A stretch of 64,000 nucleotides of DNA from Ricordea florida (lineage: Eukaryota; Cnidaria; Anthozoa; Corallimorpharia; Ricordeidae): assembly GCA_949710005.1 (NCBI GenBank), contig OX453277.1, forward strand, positions 5,816,024-5,880,023, given 5' to 3'. Position numbers and translations under genes: made by a program. Position 1 is the first letter of the stretch. Each line of letters begins with the position of its first letter. Of this stretch, positions 1 through 12,016 are shown one piece after another. The notes beneath the pieces were generated by a model. That model had not been told where the DNA came from and did not search any database. It was given only the letters and a program-made list of their open reading frames with translations.

Positions 1-3000
1 GATTACTGATGCACGCTACGAAGATACGGGCATGTATACATGTCGAGCAGAAAATGTTTTTGGAAACATAACAAAAAATATAAAGCTGGTTGTTTTTGGT
101 GAGCACTTTTATTTCTTTTTCGTTTCATCAACATAACCCAGATGTAGGGCCTTCCTTTTCTGTGATCACTTTATGGGTAATTTTGTTTGAATTAGTACTA
201 TCCACTAGTACTATCTTTTGTTTAGTAAGGGTCTATAATCTTTTGTAAGAGGTTGAATCATGTCATTTTCACAAGTAAACCTGTTTCTGGAATCCCTAGT
301 AACCAAAAGCAGCACACAGTAAGAAAGAAATACTGGTGTTAATTCAGAAATTGAATTTTATGTTTAAAATTATGCACTGGAGTTTAAGAATTACCCACTT
401 AGTTTTCGTTCACGCTCCTAGATTATCGCATTTAAAACGGCCGCTCATTGTCCTTACGCCACCTTAACCATATCCAAGACCGCTCTTTTTCGAAGAACAA
501 TAATAGACAGATCCATCTACGGGTATATTACAAACTCACAACATTACTGGCTCTCAGTTGGTAGAGCACTGCACCGATATCGCAGAGGTCATCGGTTCGA
601 ACCCCGTTAAGGCCTGAGTTTTTTTTTTTTTTTTCAGGCTTTAATTTCACAGCTGCTTAAGTTGTGTACATAACAGCGATGATCAATTAACGTCATTAAA
701 TAATAGACAAAGTTATGTCCACATTTTACACGCCGACAATGCCTTATTTGTGGTGTAATAACGATTATTAGAAAACGTGACGCATTATGGCTGTCATAAT
801 TATGATATCACGAAAATATTGTGTTGAATTCTGCCCCATGGTCAGTCGTGGTAACTCGTAGTCGTGCTGGATCACGTGTAGTTATAAGTTGTCAGTCGTA
901 GTCGTTCAAGGTCACTCGTAGCCATTCGTAGTCGCCCTGAATCACTCGTAGTCACTCGTAGTAATTCGTGGTCACTCGTTAGTGGTAGTCATTTGTGGTC
1001 CTCCATGCTTGCTTTGACACCCTATCGATTTCACACAATCTACAAGTTAGTCATTGGATTGGTTTCCTCTTAAATTAACACAGGTTCTCCAAGATTCAAA
1101 ACTTTACCACCCGGTGAGATTAAAGGTTATCTCAACAAAACCACAAAGTTGCCTTGTGACGAGATAGGTTACCCTACCCCCGTGGTCAAATGGAGCAGGT
1201 CTCCCCAAGCACTCCTCCCTCAGGGTCGTACTTCATTCAAGAGTGATGGTCTGCTTATAAACAACACTCAAAACGAAGATAAAGGGCTGTACATTTGTCA
1301 GCCATCCAACAAGTATGGTTCAATCATTCATGGAGTATTCCTTAAAGTGGAGACAGTAGGTGGGTCCTTACAATATTCATCTTTTCTGATAAATTATTTC
1401 AGAACTTATTTCCTCCGGTTTCTCTCACCTTTCATTTAAACCTTCAGTGTACTTTTCTTTATTTACTTGGCTTAATAAATTTGCAACTTTTGCTTTTCAG
1501 AGACGCCCTTTTTTACCACTACACCACCATCATTAATTTCAGTGAATAGATCGAGAGCATCAGTTCGGGTTAATTGCTCAGCCAAAGGGTCTCCTCTACC
1601 TACTGTCATGTGGTACAGGGATGACGTCATCATGCCCGTCATCAATTACGTCACTGCAGATGAATTCACCAGTGTACTTGCTATTGATGAATTCCAAGCC
1701 GCTAACCAGACCACTTACAAATGCATTGCGCGCAACATGTACAACAATTCGGTAGAAAGCACTTCCGAACTAGGTAAGTGGATTGCTTTATGCTAAATTA
1801 AATTAATTAATTGTTAGGCAGTGACCCCCATTCCATTTCGCGGGAAGGAATGTTGGCGTAGTGGTGAAAGCACGCCCCGCCCACCTACTTAACTGTGATG
1901 CAAGTTCGGTTCCTGCCGTCTAATGTGGGTTGAATTTGTTTATGGTTCTCTCTTTGCTCCAATAATGAATAAAAATTTACTGCTAGTCTTATTGTGAATT
2001 TTGAGTTCGACAGTTAAGCTTCAATCGATTTATCAATGGATCCATCCAGTCATAAATTCTACTGCGTTTATGCGTACATGACTGAAAGTGAGAGAAAGTG
2101 ATTGAATGAGTGAGAGAGTGAATATGGGAGTGATGAACGATTAAGTTAAGTGTCTACGTGCGTGAAAGTGAGGAAAAGAAAGGTAAGTAACTAAGAATTA
2201 AAGGAGTGACAGAGTCAGTGAGTGGGAGTGATTTAATGAGGGACAGATTGAGTGACTGAGAGCGAATGTTTGAAGGATTGATTGAGTGAGTAAAAGAGTG
2301 AATAATAATAATAATAATAATAATAACCTTTATTTGAGTGTCAATTGTATCTGGCACTGACTTAAAGCACAAAGTGAAATCAAATCTAATCAAATGTTGG
2401 AAAGAGGAAAACCGGAGTACCTGGAGAAAAAGCTGTCGAAGCAAAATAGAGAACCAACAAACTCAGTCCACATATGACATCGGGAATGGAACCCGGGCCA
2501 CATTGGTGGAAATCGAGCGCTCTTACCACTGCGCCAACCCTGCTTCCCTCAGAGAGTAATTGGGTGAGTAAGTGGGTGGGTCGGTGAGCGACTCAGAATG
2601 AGAGGAAGTGATAGCGTAAGTGGCTGAAAGTCGTTGAATAAGCCTGGGAGATTAAGTGAGTGATTGAGTGACCGACAGTGAGCGAATGAGTGAATAAGTG
2701 AGTTCGTGAGTTAACGAGAGTGCGTTTGTGAGGGCTTGAGTAAGTGCGAGAGTGGTTGGGTTACTAAGTGAATAACTGAGTAATTGATTAAGTGAGAAAG
2801 TGAATGAGTGAGTGAGTGGGTGAGTACGTGAGTGCGTTAGTGCTTGGGTAATATTATTGGGTGAGTAAATGAAAAGAGTAAATACGTTGGATAGAGACTG
2901 AGTGAGTGAGTGAGAAAGAGAGAGTGACGAGTGAGTGAGAGTGATGAAGCTTGAAATGATGAACGTTTATGACTGCCATACTGCTTTCAACTGAGTAAAA

Positions 3001-5761
3001 AAGTCTGTATTTTTTTTTCTTTTTCTTTTTAGTTCTTGTAAACTGTGGCAATCCAGGTAGACTAGGAAACGCGGTTCGTATCACCAGTGGATACTGGGTT
3101 GGAGGACATGTCAGATACCTGTGTTATCCTGGATATACCATGCGCGGTCCAGCAGTGAGGCGGTGCTTGCCCAGCGGTCAGTGGAGTGGGAATCAACCAA
3201 TCTGTAAGGAGTATTTCTTATATTATCGTCTGCAAGTCTTACTTATACATATATGGAAAAAAAATAATAAAGTAAGAGTGAATCAAAGAATTTCTAAAGC
3301 GTAGAGTGTTTCAATACCGCGCAAAAATACGAAATTTCTCTTCTAGTGTCGACGAATATTTCCTGAGTGAACGAAGCAAATCAGGGAAGTGTTTTATCAG
3401 CGTCTAAGGAATTTACTTTTTATAATGTAAAACTGAAGGTATATCGATGACAGAGGGGTAGCAAATCACTGATAACGATACACCCCACCCCCCACCACAT
3501 GATAACATCACACGTGACATCATTTGTATCGATTAGTTACACTTGGTATGCCACTCAAATTTTACATAATAAAATAAATTATTCACTTGCCCTTGTGGCG
3601 TTAAACTTTCTTTTCCACTATTATACAATTTTCATCTTTTCCTCTTGCTTGACTAAGTAACGTTTCATTGCCCTTGCGTTGTATTCGTGACAAAATAATA
3701 GGGAACTAATAACCTGCTCTAAAAGGAGAAAGGGACGAAAAAAATTAGATAAAAACACTGAGTTATAAAATGACACAGGTGGTATGTGTTGCACCAAATG
3801 AATATGTAAAAGTTGTATTTTTCAGCACTGTTACAGGAAAACTCAGGAAAAAGGAAAACCGAATCAATCCAAGATCAGTCGAACCTACGATGGTCTTATT
3901 CGTATCGCGAACTTGGTGCTCTTTGGACTGCGCGTAATGCGTCATAATTTTGCAATAATATCGTTTCAAATGTCAGCTCATGTTTCCATTGTGTTTGTAT
4001 AACGATACAAAACTAAGGGTGCATGCGTTTTCTTGGTATGATTCGGATTTGGATTTGAGATCCGAGTTCTCATGGATCATGACGCATCAAAGAAACCGAT
4101 GAATCCACACTGGACAGGGAATCATCGGTTTCTTTGATGCATGCGAAATCCGATATCACACCAAAAAATAGGTCCGCAATGCGAACGTGTGTCTAGTGTA
4201 GTATCCCGTGTAGTATGGTTATTGTATGAAATGGCGTGGTGTAGACCTTTAATTTCACATTGTTATGGAAACATATTTGGCAAAGCATCTAACCCCATGA
4301 CAACAAGTACAAACATACGTAACTTAAATCCTCATGTGTGGAAAGCTGACCACACACATTACAGATGGGCAAATAGTTGTTTTACGAGTTCAGATTTCTT
4401 CTCATATGTTACATTTAAGATTGGGGAATCTAAAAGAGCCTGTTATCTGCTCTTAATTCAAAGAGCGTGGAAGATGTAACAAAGTCAAAGATTTTTTTTA
4501 TTTCTTCATGGAAAAATGTTCATGCTACAACAAATTGATTATCATTCTGCAATACCTTAGCTTGAGCATAGCAGTTTTCACTGGTATTTATCCTTTTTCT
4601 GGGTTAAGCCACAGTGACGACACTTGAGGATCTTGGCAGAGAAAGATCCACCCGCAATCTTTTTGTGGCACTGCAGACAGGAAGGGTATCTCCCAAACTC
4701 TTGCGTGCTAGTGCAACTCGTAACGTATATAGGTTACGTGTTACGCGAGTTACGCATTTGCTCTTTACCTCATGTACCCGGTCACCTAAGTTCACCTTGT
4801 CGTTATGACGTCGTTTTTTACGCCACATGAAGACGTCAATTTTTTTATGCTGTTCCATTGGTGTCTACGTGCTAACGCACTAGACACCAAAGACGCATCT
4901 TAAAATAGATTTTAAGACGACATTGTAGCTTCACAATGACGGCGTTGTTAGAGAACATATTTGGGTAATGGATCCCGTCGCTTCGCCATTCCTCCTATTC
5001 GTAAAAATAAATACATTTTATCACAAATAGGCGTCCTCATAAAGCTGTATTGTCGTATCAATGTCGAACTTTGCTTAAAATAGAACTCATGATTTTTTGA
5101 TTAAGTTCCGAACTAGTAAACGTGGGGTCATCGGTTCCACGCGTATTGGGCAGAGAGAATTGAATTTCCATTTCCCATGTTTTTTTTTACGTGTGAGATG
5201 CTGAAAAAAAATACCCCTTTCAACATTGTATTTCCTCTACAGTGCTTCTTACATATCATAGTATCGATGACGGCACGAGATAAAGAGGTAACAGCACACA
5301 ACACAGCAACATTGTATTCCCTTCACAGTGCTTCTTACAAAGTCCATTTAGCATGAGTTGCATTATTTAGTAAGTTATTTCTTTCAGGTACTGACAAACC
5401 AGAGTGTTATGAATATCATACCATTGCTGATTCTACGAGATATAGAGGTTACAGCACACAACACAACAAATGCGATCAATACCTGGCTGAAGGCTGGTAC
5501 TGGTTTATGTTTGGCAGGATCATGGCCACATCATGTACAAGTTATAAACACTGTGATACATCTTATCCAGGGTGGTTAAATGGAGGACATCCGAGCACCC
5601 GGGATGGTAGGGTCAGTCGACACGTTTGTTTTAGAAGTAGTTCTAATTGCTGTAATTGGTCCACAAGTATCCTCGTACGCAACTGTGGAAGCTTCTACGT
5701 GTACAAACTAAAAGGAACACCAACATGTCACCTTCGATACTGTACACAATACGAGTACTAA
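1..5761 (+). CDS. Receptor-like gene copy A (Ig-Ig-Ig-CCP-D8C), 5' end outside window
   Basis: Exons by GT..AG and paralogue alignment: <1-98 (end of first Ig), 1084-1359 (Ig2), 1501-1773 (Ig3), 3033-3203 (Sushi/CCP), 5388-5761 (D8C and stop). Internal exons are 276, 273 and 171 bp, all phase 1-1, so the frame is kept. The Ig exons show the I-set pattern with paired Cys, the core Trp (VVKWSR; VMWYRD) and the YxC motif (YICQPS; YKCIAR). The CCP exon has four Cys ending in SGQWSGNQPIC. The last exon has the D8C hallmarks GWYWF, PGWLNG, VCF, NCC, VRNC and RYC as in uromodulin/OIT3. By analogy with copy C it encodes the extracellular part of a type II membrane protein; a recognition role is inference. 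Relative to copy C the D8C exon lacks six codons near its start. Domains sure; product name not assigned. Confidence 0.8.
549..614 (+). repeat. tRNA-derived SINE head, truncated
   Basis: Contains A-box-like CAGTTGGTAGAGCAC and B-box-like GGTTCGAACCCC followed by a T-rich tract. It is the paralogue of 27412-27483 but has lost the 5' acceptor part, so it is not a working tRNA. Confidence 0.5.
838..1000. repeat. Degenerate short tandem repeat (GTAGTCACTC-like)
   Basis: Imperfect repeats of about 10-12 bp built on CTCGTAGTCACTCGTAG, in the intron before the Ig2 exon of copy A. The same tract is present in copy C at about 27705-27872 and as a short remnant in copy D near 63440-63500. Confidence 0.6.
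1852..1990 (+). repeat. tRNA-derived SINE fragment
   Basis: A GTTGGCGTAGTGGTGA A-box-like segment, then GTTCGGTTCCTGC and the TGTGGGTTGAATTTG / GGTTCTCTCTTTGCTCC body. The same family is seen at 14655-14965. A paralogous fragment is in copy C at about 28703-28830. Confidence 0.5.
2080..2945. repeat. Degenerate GTGAGTGA-type microsatellite tract split by a SINE
   Basis: Long run of imperfect GAGT/GTGA tetranucleotide repeats in the Ig3-CCP intron of copy A, interrupted by the reverse-strand SINE at 2310-2545. The minus strand gives open but artefactual Ser/His/Leu-rich frames. Confidence 0.75.
2310..2545 (-). repeat. tRNA-derived SINE, reverse orientation
   Basis: Reverse complement of the 14655-14965 SINE family. 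On the plus strand the tail (CCTTTATTTGAGTGTCA) comes first, then the body, then the inverted B and A boxes (GGAATGGAACCCGGGCC, CTCTTACCACTGCGCCAACC). Copy C has the paralogous insertion at about 29192-29425, so it predates the duplication. Confidence 0.7.
4016..4905. mobile_element. Insertion unique to copy A, probably a non-autonomous element
   Basis: Copies A and C align on both sides (TGTGTTTGTAT..CGATACA before, ATTTTAAGACGACATTG after), but about 890 bp here is absent from copy C. It contains a perfect 19-bp stem hairpin at 4084-4140 (arm GCATCAAAGAAACCGATGA, 19-nt loop) and a second palindrome at 4858-4890 (TTGGTGTCTA / TAGACACCAA). No convincing coding frame. Class not determined. Confidence 0.5.
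5223..5338 (+). pseudogene. Partial tandem duplicate of the D8C exon start
   Basis: The intron end TTTCCTCTACAGTGCTTC is repeated at 5223-5252 and 5308-5338. Between the two lies a decayed stretch (5253-5308) resembling the D8C exon around ATGACGGCACGAGATA and ACAGCACACAACACAGCAA. Copy C has one copy (33679-33720). It looks like a local duplication of exon 5' sequence that has lost its frame. Confidence 0.55.
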
Positions 5762-6913
5762 TCTAGTAATCACTACACTAACCACTGTTGTACCTTTTGA
5801 ATCAACTCCTTATGTTACAAACGAGTGTACTTACCTTTCTTAAAGACTATTCACCGATTGAAAAAAAAAAACTGTTGTTATATGTTTGTTGCTGAGTTTC
5901 ATAGTCTGGGTGCAGTTAGTTGTTAATAGAACTGCTGGTGACGTTGACTGACGTTTTGAGGACTTGAGTGGAAGTCATTATTACAGTCAAGTTAAAAAGT
6001 TCAGAAAACTGTGCAGCTAAATGGAAATTCCCTTTAATAATAAAGGCTTCAACAAATAAAGCAGATTCCAAAGTACAAAATCATTTACTTGCGATTGAAG
6101 TTAGGTTGACAATTTAACGAGATTAAGGAAAAACACAAGAGCTTCACAATGTTTGTGTAAAGTGTGATAAGTATTGTTGTAAAATGAATTGCTGTTACGT
6201 GTAATAAAGTAAATATAACAAGACGCCAGGAGGCGTTTACGCGGGATGGGTCGTTGTGACCATATTTATGCGTTGCGATAAACACTGTCTGCTTATACTA
6301 ACCAACAAGCTTGAGGGAGGGGACCCTGCTTTAAAATGGAACGAGCGATTGGACACGAGGAATTTTCTCACATGAAATAACTCAAGAAACTAATCAGGGC
6401 CCCAAAGGGTATTCACCGTTGAGGATATGTGATTTGACTGTTGGAAATCGCCATATCTAGTCTTCGGTGTTGTAAATTTTAGTCAAGTCCGGTTCCAGCA
6501 AAAAAAGCTGAAAATTACACAATTTATATCTCAAGAAAATAAAGAGCCACTGACTGTGAACCTTCAGTGTTTTCTCACACGGATTCACCCCTGATGTTGC
6601 ACGTGATTCCAACGTGGACTGAAGCCAATGAAATCGCACACAACAACCATACCAAAAAAAAAGTGATTTGTGACTGCAATCGAAAAAAAAAACGGAACTC
6701 TCCCGAAACGATGACACGCTAACCTACGGCATCCCGCGTAATAATCGCTGTTGCACTTGTTGCAATTAGGAGTAGAAGCTGCAACAAAAGTCTCTAGGGC
6801 AAAAACTGTTCTTCTCCACCTCACAATTCCACTAAAACTTAAATTATTATCATAACCATAGTTAGTCTCCTCTACTAACTATGTCATAACCCACAACCCT
6901 TTTTCTTTCCATT
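5762..6913. other. 3' UTR and spacer of copy A
   Basis: Paralogous to 34149-35258. Apart from the poly(A) signals I see no gene. Short minus-strand frames at 6457-6824 change length between the two blocks, as expected of non-coding DNA. Confidence 0.6.
6039..6060 (+). terminator. Polyadenylation signals of copy A
   Basis: Two AATAAA hexamers (6039-6044 and 6055-6060) about 280-300 bp after the copy A stop. Both are conserved in copy C at 34426-34431 and 34442-34447. Confidence 0.5.
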
Positions 6914-7248
6914 ACTGGTTTCCTCTGTAACAGTATTAACTGTACCACAGTACACTCGACCCTGATGTGTTGTTTTCTTCACTGGTTTCCTCTGTAACAG
7001 TATTAACTGTACCACAGTGCACTCGACCCTGATGTGTTGTTTTATTCACTGGTTTCCTCTGTAACAGTATCAACTGTACCACAGTGCACTCGACCCTGAT
7101 GTGTTGTTTTATTCACTGGTTTCCTCTGTAACAGTATTAACTGTACCACAGTGCACTCGACCCTGATGTGTTGTTTTATTCACTGGTTTCCTCTGTAACA
7201 GTATTAACTGTACCACAGTACAGTTGACCCTTATGTGTTGTTTTCTTT
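6914..7248. repeat. 67-bp minisatellite, 5 units
   Basis: Unit starts at 6914, 6981, 7048, 7115 and 7182 give an exact 67-bp period. Each unit runs from ACTGGTTTCCTCTGTAACAG to TGATGTGTTGTTTTATTC and includes the inverted repeat CTGTAC-CACA-GTACAG or a close variant. The same array in the paralogous block (35259-38440) has about 45 units. Confidence 0.9.
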
Positions 7249-10200
7249 ACTGGTTTTTTTTCTGTTTCTATTCAAACTTTATCGCAGTACACCCGACCCT
7301 GATTTCTTGTTTCCTACACCATTTTTATGTCATCCGTGCATGTTAATGAAGGATGACATATTGTGAGGGGACGATTTGTCACTTACTTCCTCACTCAGGT
7401 GTAAACTCGATCAAGTACGCAAATGTACCCAGGATGGATTCTGCTATGTTGCAAGTTTAATACACCGGATTTAGCCGAACCTTAGTACCTATATGCCCAA
7501 ATGAACGGTAAAAAATACACAAAATAAAGTACTTTGCCACATTTTGCCACTTTTTGTCCCAAAGTGGTATTAGTTTGTATTTATTTCTCGATCTTGTTCT
7601 TTCATTGCTTGGGCGGTCCGGTGAAATTTGCTAGTGACAAATTTCAGGAAGGATTTGGGTTTCTTCGTTCTCAGATGGTCGATTGCCTATGGACTTTTCT
7701 GGAAATATAACTGTTTTCAGAATAATTTGCGTACTAGTACATGTAAATGGGACGTAAATGAGTTATTCCTAATTCATTTGTGTTCGTAGATAAAATCGGA
7801 TGACATCGCTCACAGAGCACTTTGATTTATTCTCTCTTTATTTCTGTAACAGTTTCTCTATTTTTAACTCAACCATTTTTATTTTACTCGCTTCCCTCTC
7901 CAGAAGACAGGGCCGCGTCTTTCTTTGCCGATAACACTGCTTACTGATCGACGAAGCTTCTTTCTTTCCTTAACATGCGCACGGGTTGCTTCGTTTCTCT
8001 TTGTCTCTTTGTCACTCTGCACAACAAATAAAATCTCACGTGAGGATGTTCGTTTTTGTTGGGGGTGGGGGTGGGAGGAATGTGGAATAGAAGGTGTCAA
8101 TCCCTAGGGTTGGGTAGGACAGTTCACAAAACTGTACTCGGCATTGGAGCCGCATTCTTACTGGAACCACTTCCGGGCTATAAAGTCGTGGTCGTATGCA
8201 AGGAGTGGATCTAACAACGCGGTTGAGGTAGTTAAACTCACTAGGTCAAGTGTACAGAGAAACCTAAGCATATTGTTACAATGCATAACCTACAAGCTGC
8301 AAACGGAAAAGAAGTCAATGTAGGCTTTTTGTATTTCTCATGGATGTCACTTGATAGTCGGTCTCACCAGACAATCAACTCTTTTGAAGATGGCCTCAGT
8401 TATAACAAGGTATCTTTGGGGACTGGCTTATTAGAGTTGGGTGACAGAATAGAGGTTTATTATATGTTGTATCTTTTGTTCTGTTTTGCGGGTCAAAGCG
8501 GGAAATTACACGCGGGAAATACGCCCATCTTGCCAGCTCGGGTAGCCAATCAGAACTCAGGGTTCGTTTCATATTTCCCGCTCGCGGAACCAGCTTATTA
8601 ATAAACTCACCTTTCTCACTTTAAAAGTGATTTCCTTTTCTCCAAGAGAGGAACCAATGGATGTGATTACACCGGAACTTTCTTCGTGCTTTAAACGCTC
8701 TCCGAGGGATTCCCTAGCAAAACAAGAGGGCTCCACATAAGAATAAGTTGTTTGCACTTTTCTCATATTCAACGTAACATGTCAACACTGAGCTGTTTAA
8801 CAGTTCTACCAGCTACGTTTTTCTTCGCCTTTTTCTAGTCAACACGCAAATTGGAGACTTATAAACCTTATTCCAAAATGACTTCCATTTAAATATTCTC
8901 TTGTTTTTATTCAAGTTATCCCGTCGTTCTTAAGCTAAAATTCAAATGAATATGTTACCTTGAACGAGGCATCAAGGTCTAATTTAAATAAACACATAAG
9001 AACATATAAAAGGCGGCCATTTTAGAATAAGTCATATAACCTCCCCACTCTTTCTCTCTGCTGATCTGAAGATGTTCAATTACTGTCGCGATTATTTGTC
9101 ATCATATTGTTTCCAAGATTAATGGTTGAATTCGATAATACTTATAATAATTATAATAATGATGATAATGATGACAATGGTTAGAAGTTATTTACATAGC
9201 GCCAAAATCCGAAAGTCCAATGGCGCTTTACAAAACAGACTTTTAAGAAACAAGGAAAACAAAACAATATACAAGTACAGAACAATTTCAAAAGAATTAA
9301 TGACGTAGAAGAACGAAAAGAATTAATGCATAAAAAAGCGTGCTTAAAAAGGAGCGAAAGAAAATTCATGAGAGTCAGCCGAGACAGAAAAATATGTATT
9401 GTTATGTTCCTAGACTTTCACTCAACCAAACAGGGACTGCCATTGGCTGAATCTTGGTCACGTGGCCTTGACTGTATTTAACAGTTATCAGAAATTGAGG
9501 TGCAGAAAAGTCACCATTCATCGAGACTAAAGAGAATAATTGTTTTAGTATATACCAATCAAATACCCTTAGATATTAAACACAACCGGTGAGAAATTTA
9601 ATTGTTGAAGAGTAATTCGTAACATAGAGAAACTAGACTTTACTAGATTTTATTTTGCAAATGCAGTTTCATTGAGTCGTTCATTTGAGCTATTGTTTGG
9701 TCTTCCCCAGGTCAACGTTTCATCGTGGTTTTGTTTTGCTTAACTTACCAAGTGACAACTCTCGTAAACAGCTCTAAAGCGAGAATCAACGGGTTCATGT
9801 ACGACGAGATTGTGTGGAATAAGTGTTTTATTATATGTATAAGCCCTCGATTGTGAAAAATTGGAGCTAGGTTGTACGACAAGGATTAACGTTGTTGTTG
9901 TTTGTAAACAGAACCATGTTGTCAAGCCGACATGTTGCCGAGTAGCCTGCGTAGAAGTCTTTTCCATTTCCTTTCGGGCAAGCGGGAGTCGCGCGAGGAC
10001 ACGGGGCAAAGAGGTAATAAGTAATGGCAGGGGGAGGGGTAGTGAAGGAAAGGAATTGCTCCCCACACCCTCCCCACGTTCCTAACCTTTTGCTCTCGCA
10101 TCATGCCTTCGCGCGACTTCCCCTTGGTTCCAGAGGAAACGAAAAAGACTGTCACGCAGGCTAGTTGTCGAGCCGACATGTTGTCGAGCCGATGTGGAAG

Positions 10201-10421
10201 AGTCCGGCTTTTTTGGGTACTTTGTAAACTATTCATTAAGCGTATTTGAGAATGAAATTTGTGTTCTTACTAGTACACAAATTGTTTTGATTCGTTCTTT
10301 TTCTTTGTCTTTTTTAAGTGAAAGTATTGGAATATAACAAGACACTCAAATGTCAGCTCTCTCGGGAAACCAATCAGTTTTGTTTTCCCTCGACTTCTGA
10401 TGCTTGAAAAAGAGAACTTAC
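7249..10421. other. Spacer between copy A and NOL10 exons; no supported gene
   Basis: Paralogous to about 38441-41549. It holds a reverse-strand SINE-like tail at about 9126-9250 (GCGCCAAAATCC, AATGGCGCTTTACAAAAC) beside an ATAATGATG microsatellite. It also holds a short ATG frame at 8281-8601 whose 5' half is conserved in the other block but which I cannot identify. The empty insertion site of the Polinton lies near 10309. Confidence 0.5.
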
Positions 10422-10977
10422 GTTCTTCGCGGATTGAGCAGTCTTGAAGTTTTCACCGGGCTTGAGTTCGTAAAACTTGGGTTTGTTGGTGACAAATTCG
10501 TGTTTTTTATTCCTCGCCTCTTTTCGCTGCCTGGATATCTCTGCTCGCCATTCTCGTTCATCCTCTGAGCTACTGGATCCTTCCTCTTCGCTTGGTCGAC
10601 CTTCTCGCTCCTGCAAACAAAAACAACACACAAATCCTCTAGTAAGCCACCCATCTCTATCAGAAGAAACTTAATAAGCCATCCTGCCCTAAAGAAGTGT
10701 CTTGGGATCCACGCTCTTGCATTAGGATTGGCAGGATAGAAATCGTTTTGAGCGAGCTTCATCACCAACAGTAAGAAACTCCAAAATAAATGCCATAAAT
10801 CCTCTCTTAAGTCACCCCACCAAGAAAAAACAAGCTTTCCCCACCTCCCTCAAATGAGCCAACCCCAACAAGAAGAAATCTATTAAACCACCACCCTCCC
10901 TCTCCTGAAGGGAAAAAAATGTCATGTATCATTCAATCAGATCGACAAAATGATTGGAATTGTTAAATGCTACTTAA

Positions 10978-11095
10978 GTGCATTGTTGAGTTATATAAGC
11001 ACGTGGGAAATTTTTAATAACACTTGAGAAGTGCTTCTCGTACTTCTCGAGTGTTCTTAGAAATACCCAAGTGCTTATATAACTCAACAATGCAC
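10978..11095. mobile_element. Palindromic MITE-like hairpin, copy 1
   Basis: Long inverted repeat. The outer 25-nt arms begin GTGCATTGTTGAGTTATATA, and an inner palindrome lies around ACTTGAGAAGTGCTTCTCG. It lies in a NOL10 intron and is shared with 56748-56865, so it predates the block duplication. Confidence 0.6.
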
Positions 11096-11770
11096 GAGAA
11101 ACAAGTTTTTTTTATTCCTTTTATAAAATGCCCAAGTAACAAACACTTGTTTTGCCAAGGGAGTAGAGAGTGTGTGCAAGAGAATCGAAACCCGCTAGAT
11201 TTATAACGTTCATATTCTTGGCGATCAATAAAATGGAAAGTCGTTCTTCGAAATGTTTTCGAGCTTGCACAAGAAGACTTGTGAGTGACGTAGCATGCGT
11301 GCATATGTTGCACTATAATGCACGCACGTGACGTAGGCCGTGTGCTTTATGGTGTTATAATGCATTCATCTTGACCAATCAGAGAATGCATTACATCGAT
11401 TACATTTTATCGTGTGATTTAAAAGACTGTAAATAATCTGAGATTACTCGATGAACTTGAGCTTGTCACTGGTAGAAATTAAACCATTACAGGTGCATGC
11501 ACAAACCGTTAAGCGAATGATACAAGGTTGAGCAACACATGCTGCCACTTCTGTTCAACGAAAGTTGAACAGTGTATCATGTGATGTTGAATGTTGAAAA
11601 TAGACCTTTCAACATGTTGAACGTTGTTGAATGTTGTTGAACGGCTCTATTCCGTTCAGCATGTTGCCGCTTGTTGAACGACATCAACCATTCGCTTTTT
11701 AGTTCGGTGTCACGTGCTTTCCTGAAGTTTTCAAAATGGCCAGAAAAAAAAACAGAAGACGGAAATAACA

Positions 11771-11990
11771 AGTGAGCTCATCAGTCTGTATGAAAAATGT
11801 CCTCGCTGTATGATATTCGTATGAAAGACTCTAAGAACAGAGACGTAAGAGACAAAGCTACAGCAGAGAAGGAACTCCTTCAAGGATGTAAAATCCATAC
11901 GAAGAAAATTCCGGTGACTGGAGACGTCGAGGTTTCCGAGTTCCGCCAAGTGTGTAATATGCCCCAAAAGACTGAGTTCTATATTTTTTA
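11771..11990 (+). pseudogene. Possible MADF/Myb-like domain remnant, copy 1
   Basis: Decayed paralogue of the frame at 57540-57764. The segment ELISLYEKCPR then R-x-V-R-D-K-A resembles the start of a MADF domain (as in Adf-1 and PIF/Harbinger partner proteins), but this copy has in-frame stops and an indel. Probably part of an old transposon. It is preceded by GTTGAA/TTCAAC-rich palindromic DNA (11560-11680). Confidence 0.3.
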
Positions 11991-12016
11991 GCCATTCTCC
12001 GAGAATGGCTAAAAAA
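11984..12016. repeat. Perfect hairpin with T and A flanks
   Basis: T6, then AGCCATTCTC-C-GAGAATGGCT, then A6: fully complementary arms around one central base. It is followed by three copies of an AATAGAACGTCGCCTCT-like repeat. The second block has it at 57790-57822. Confidence 0.6.

Noticed and set aside
2854..3084. Minus-strand Ser/His-rich ORFs over the GTGA tracts (also 29534-29860)
   Set aside because: Microsatellite translation; not kept in length or frame between copies.
4604..4858. Overlapping ORFs on both strands near 4604-4858
   Set aside because: No family features; inside the copy A-specific insertion and absent from copy C.
6457..6824. Minus-strand Cys-rich ORFs
   Set aside because: Paralogous region 34863-35293 has different frames and lengths, as expected of non-coding spacer.
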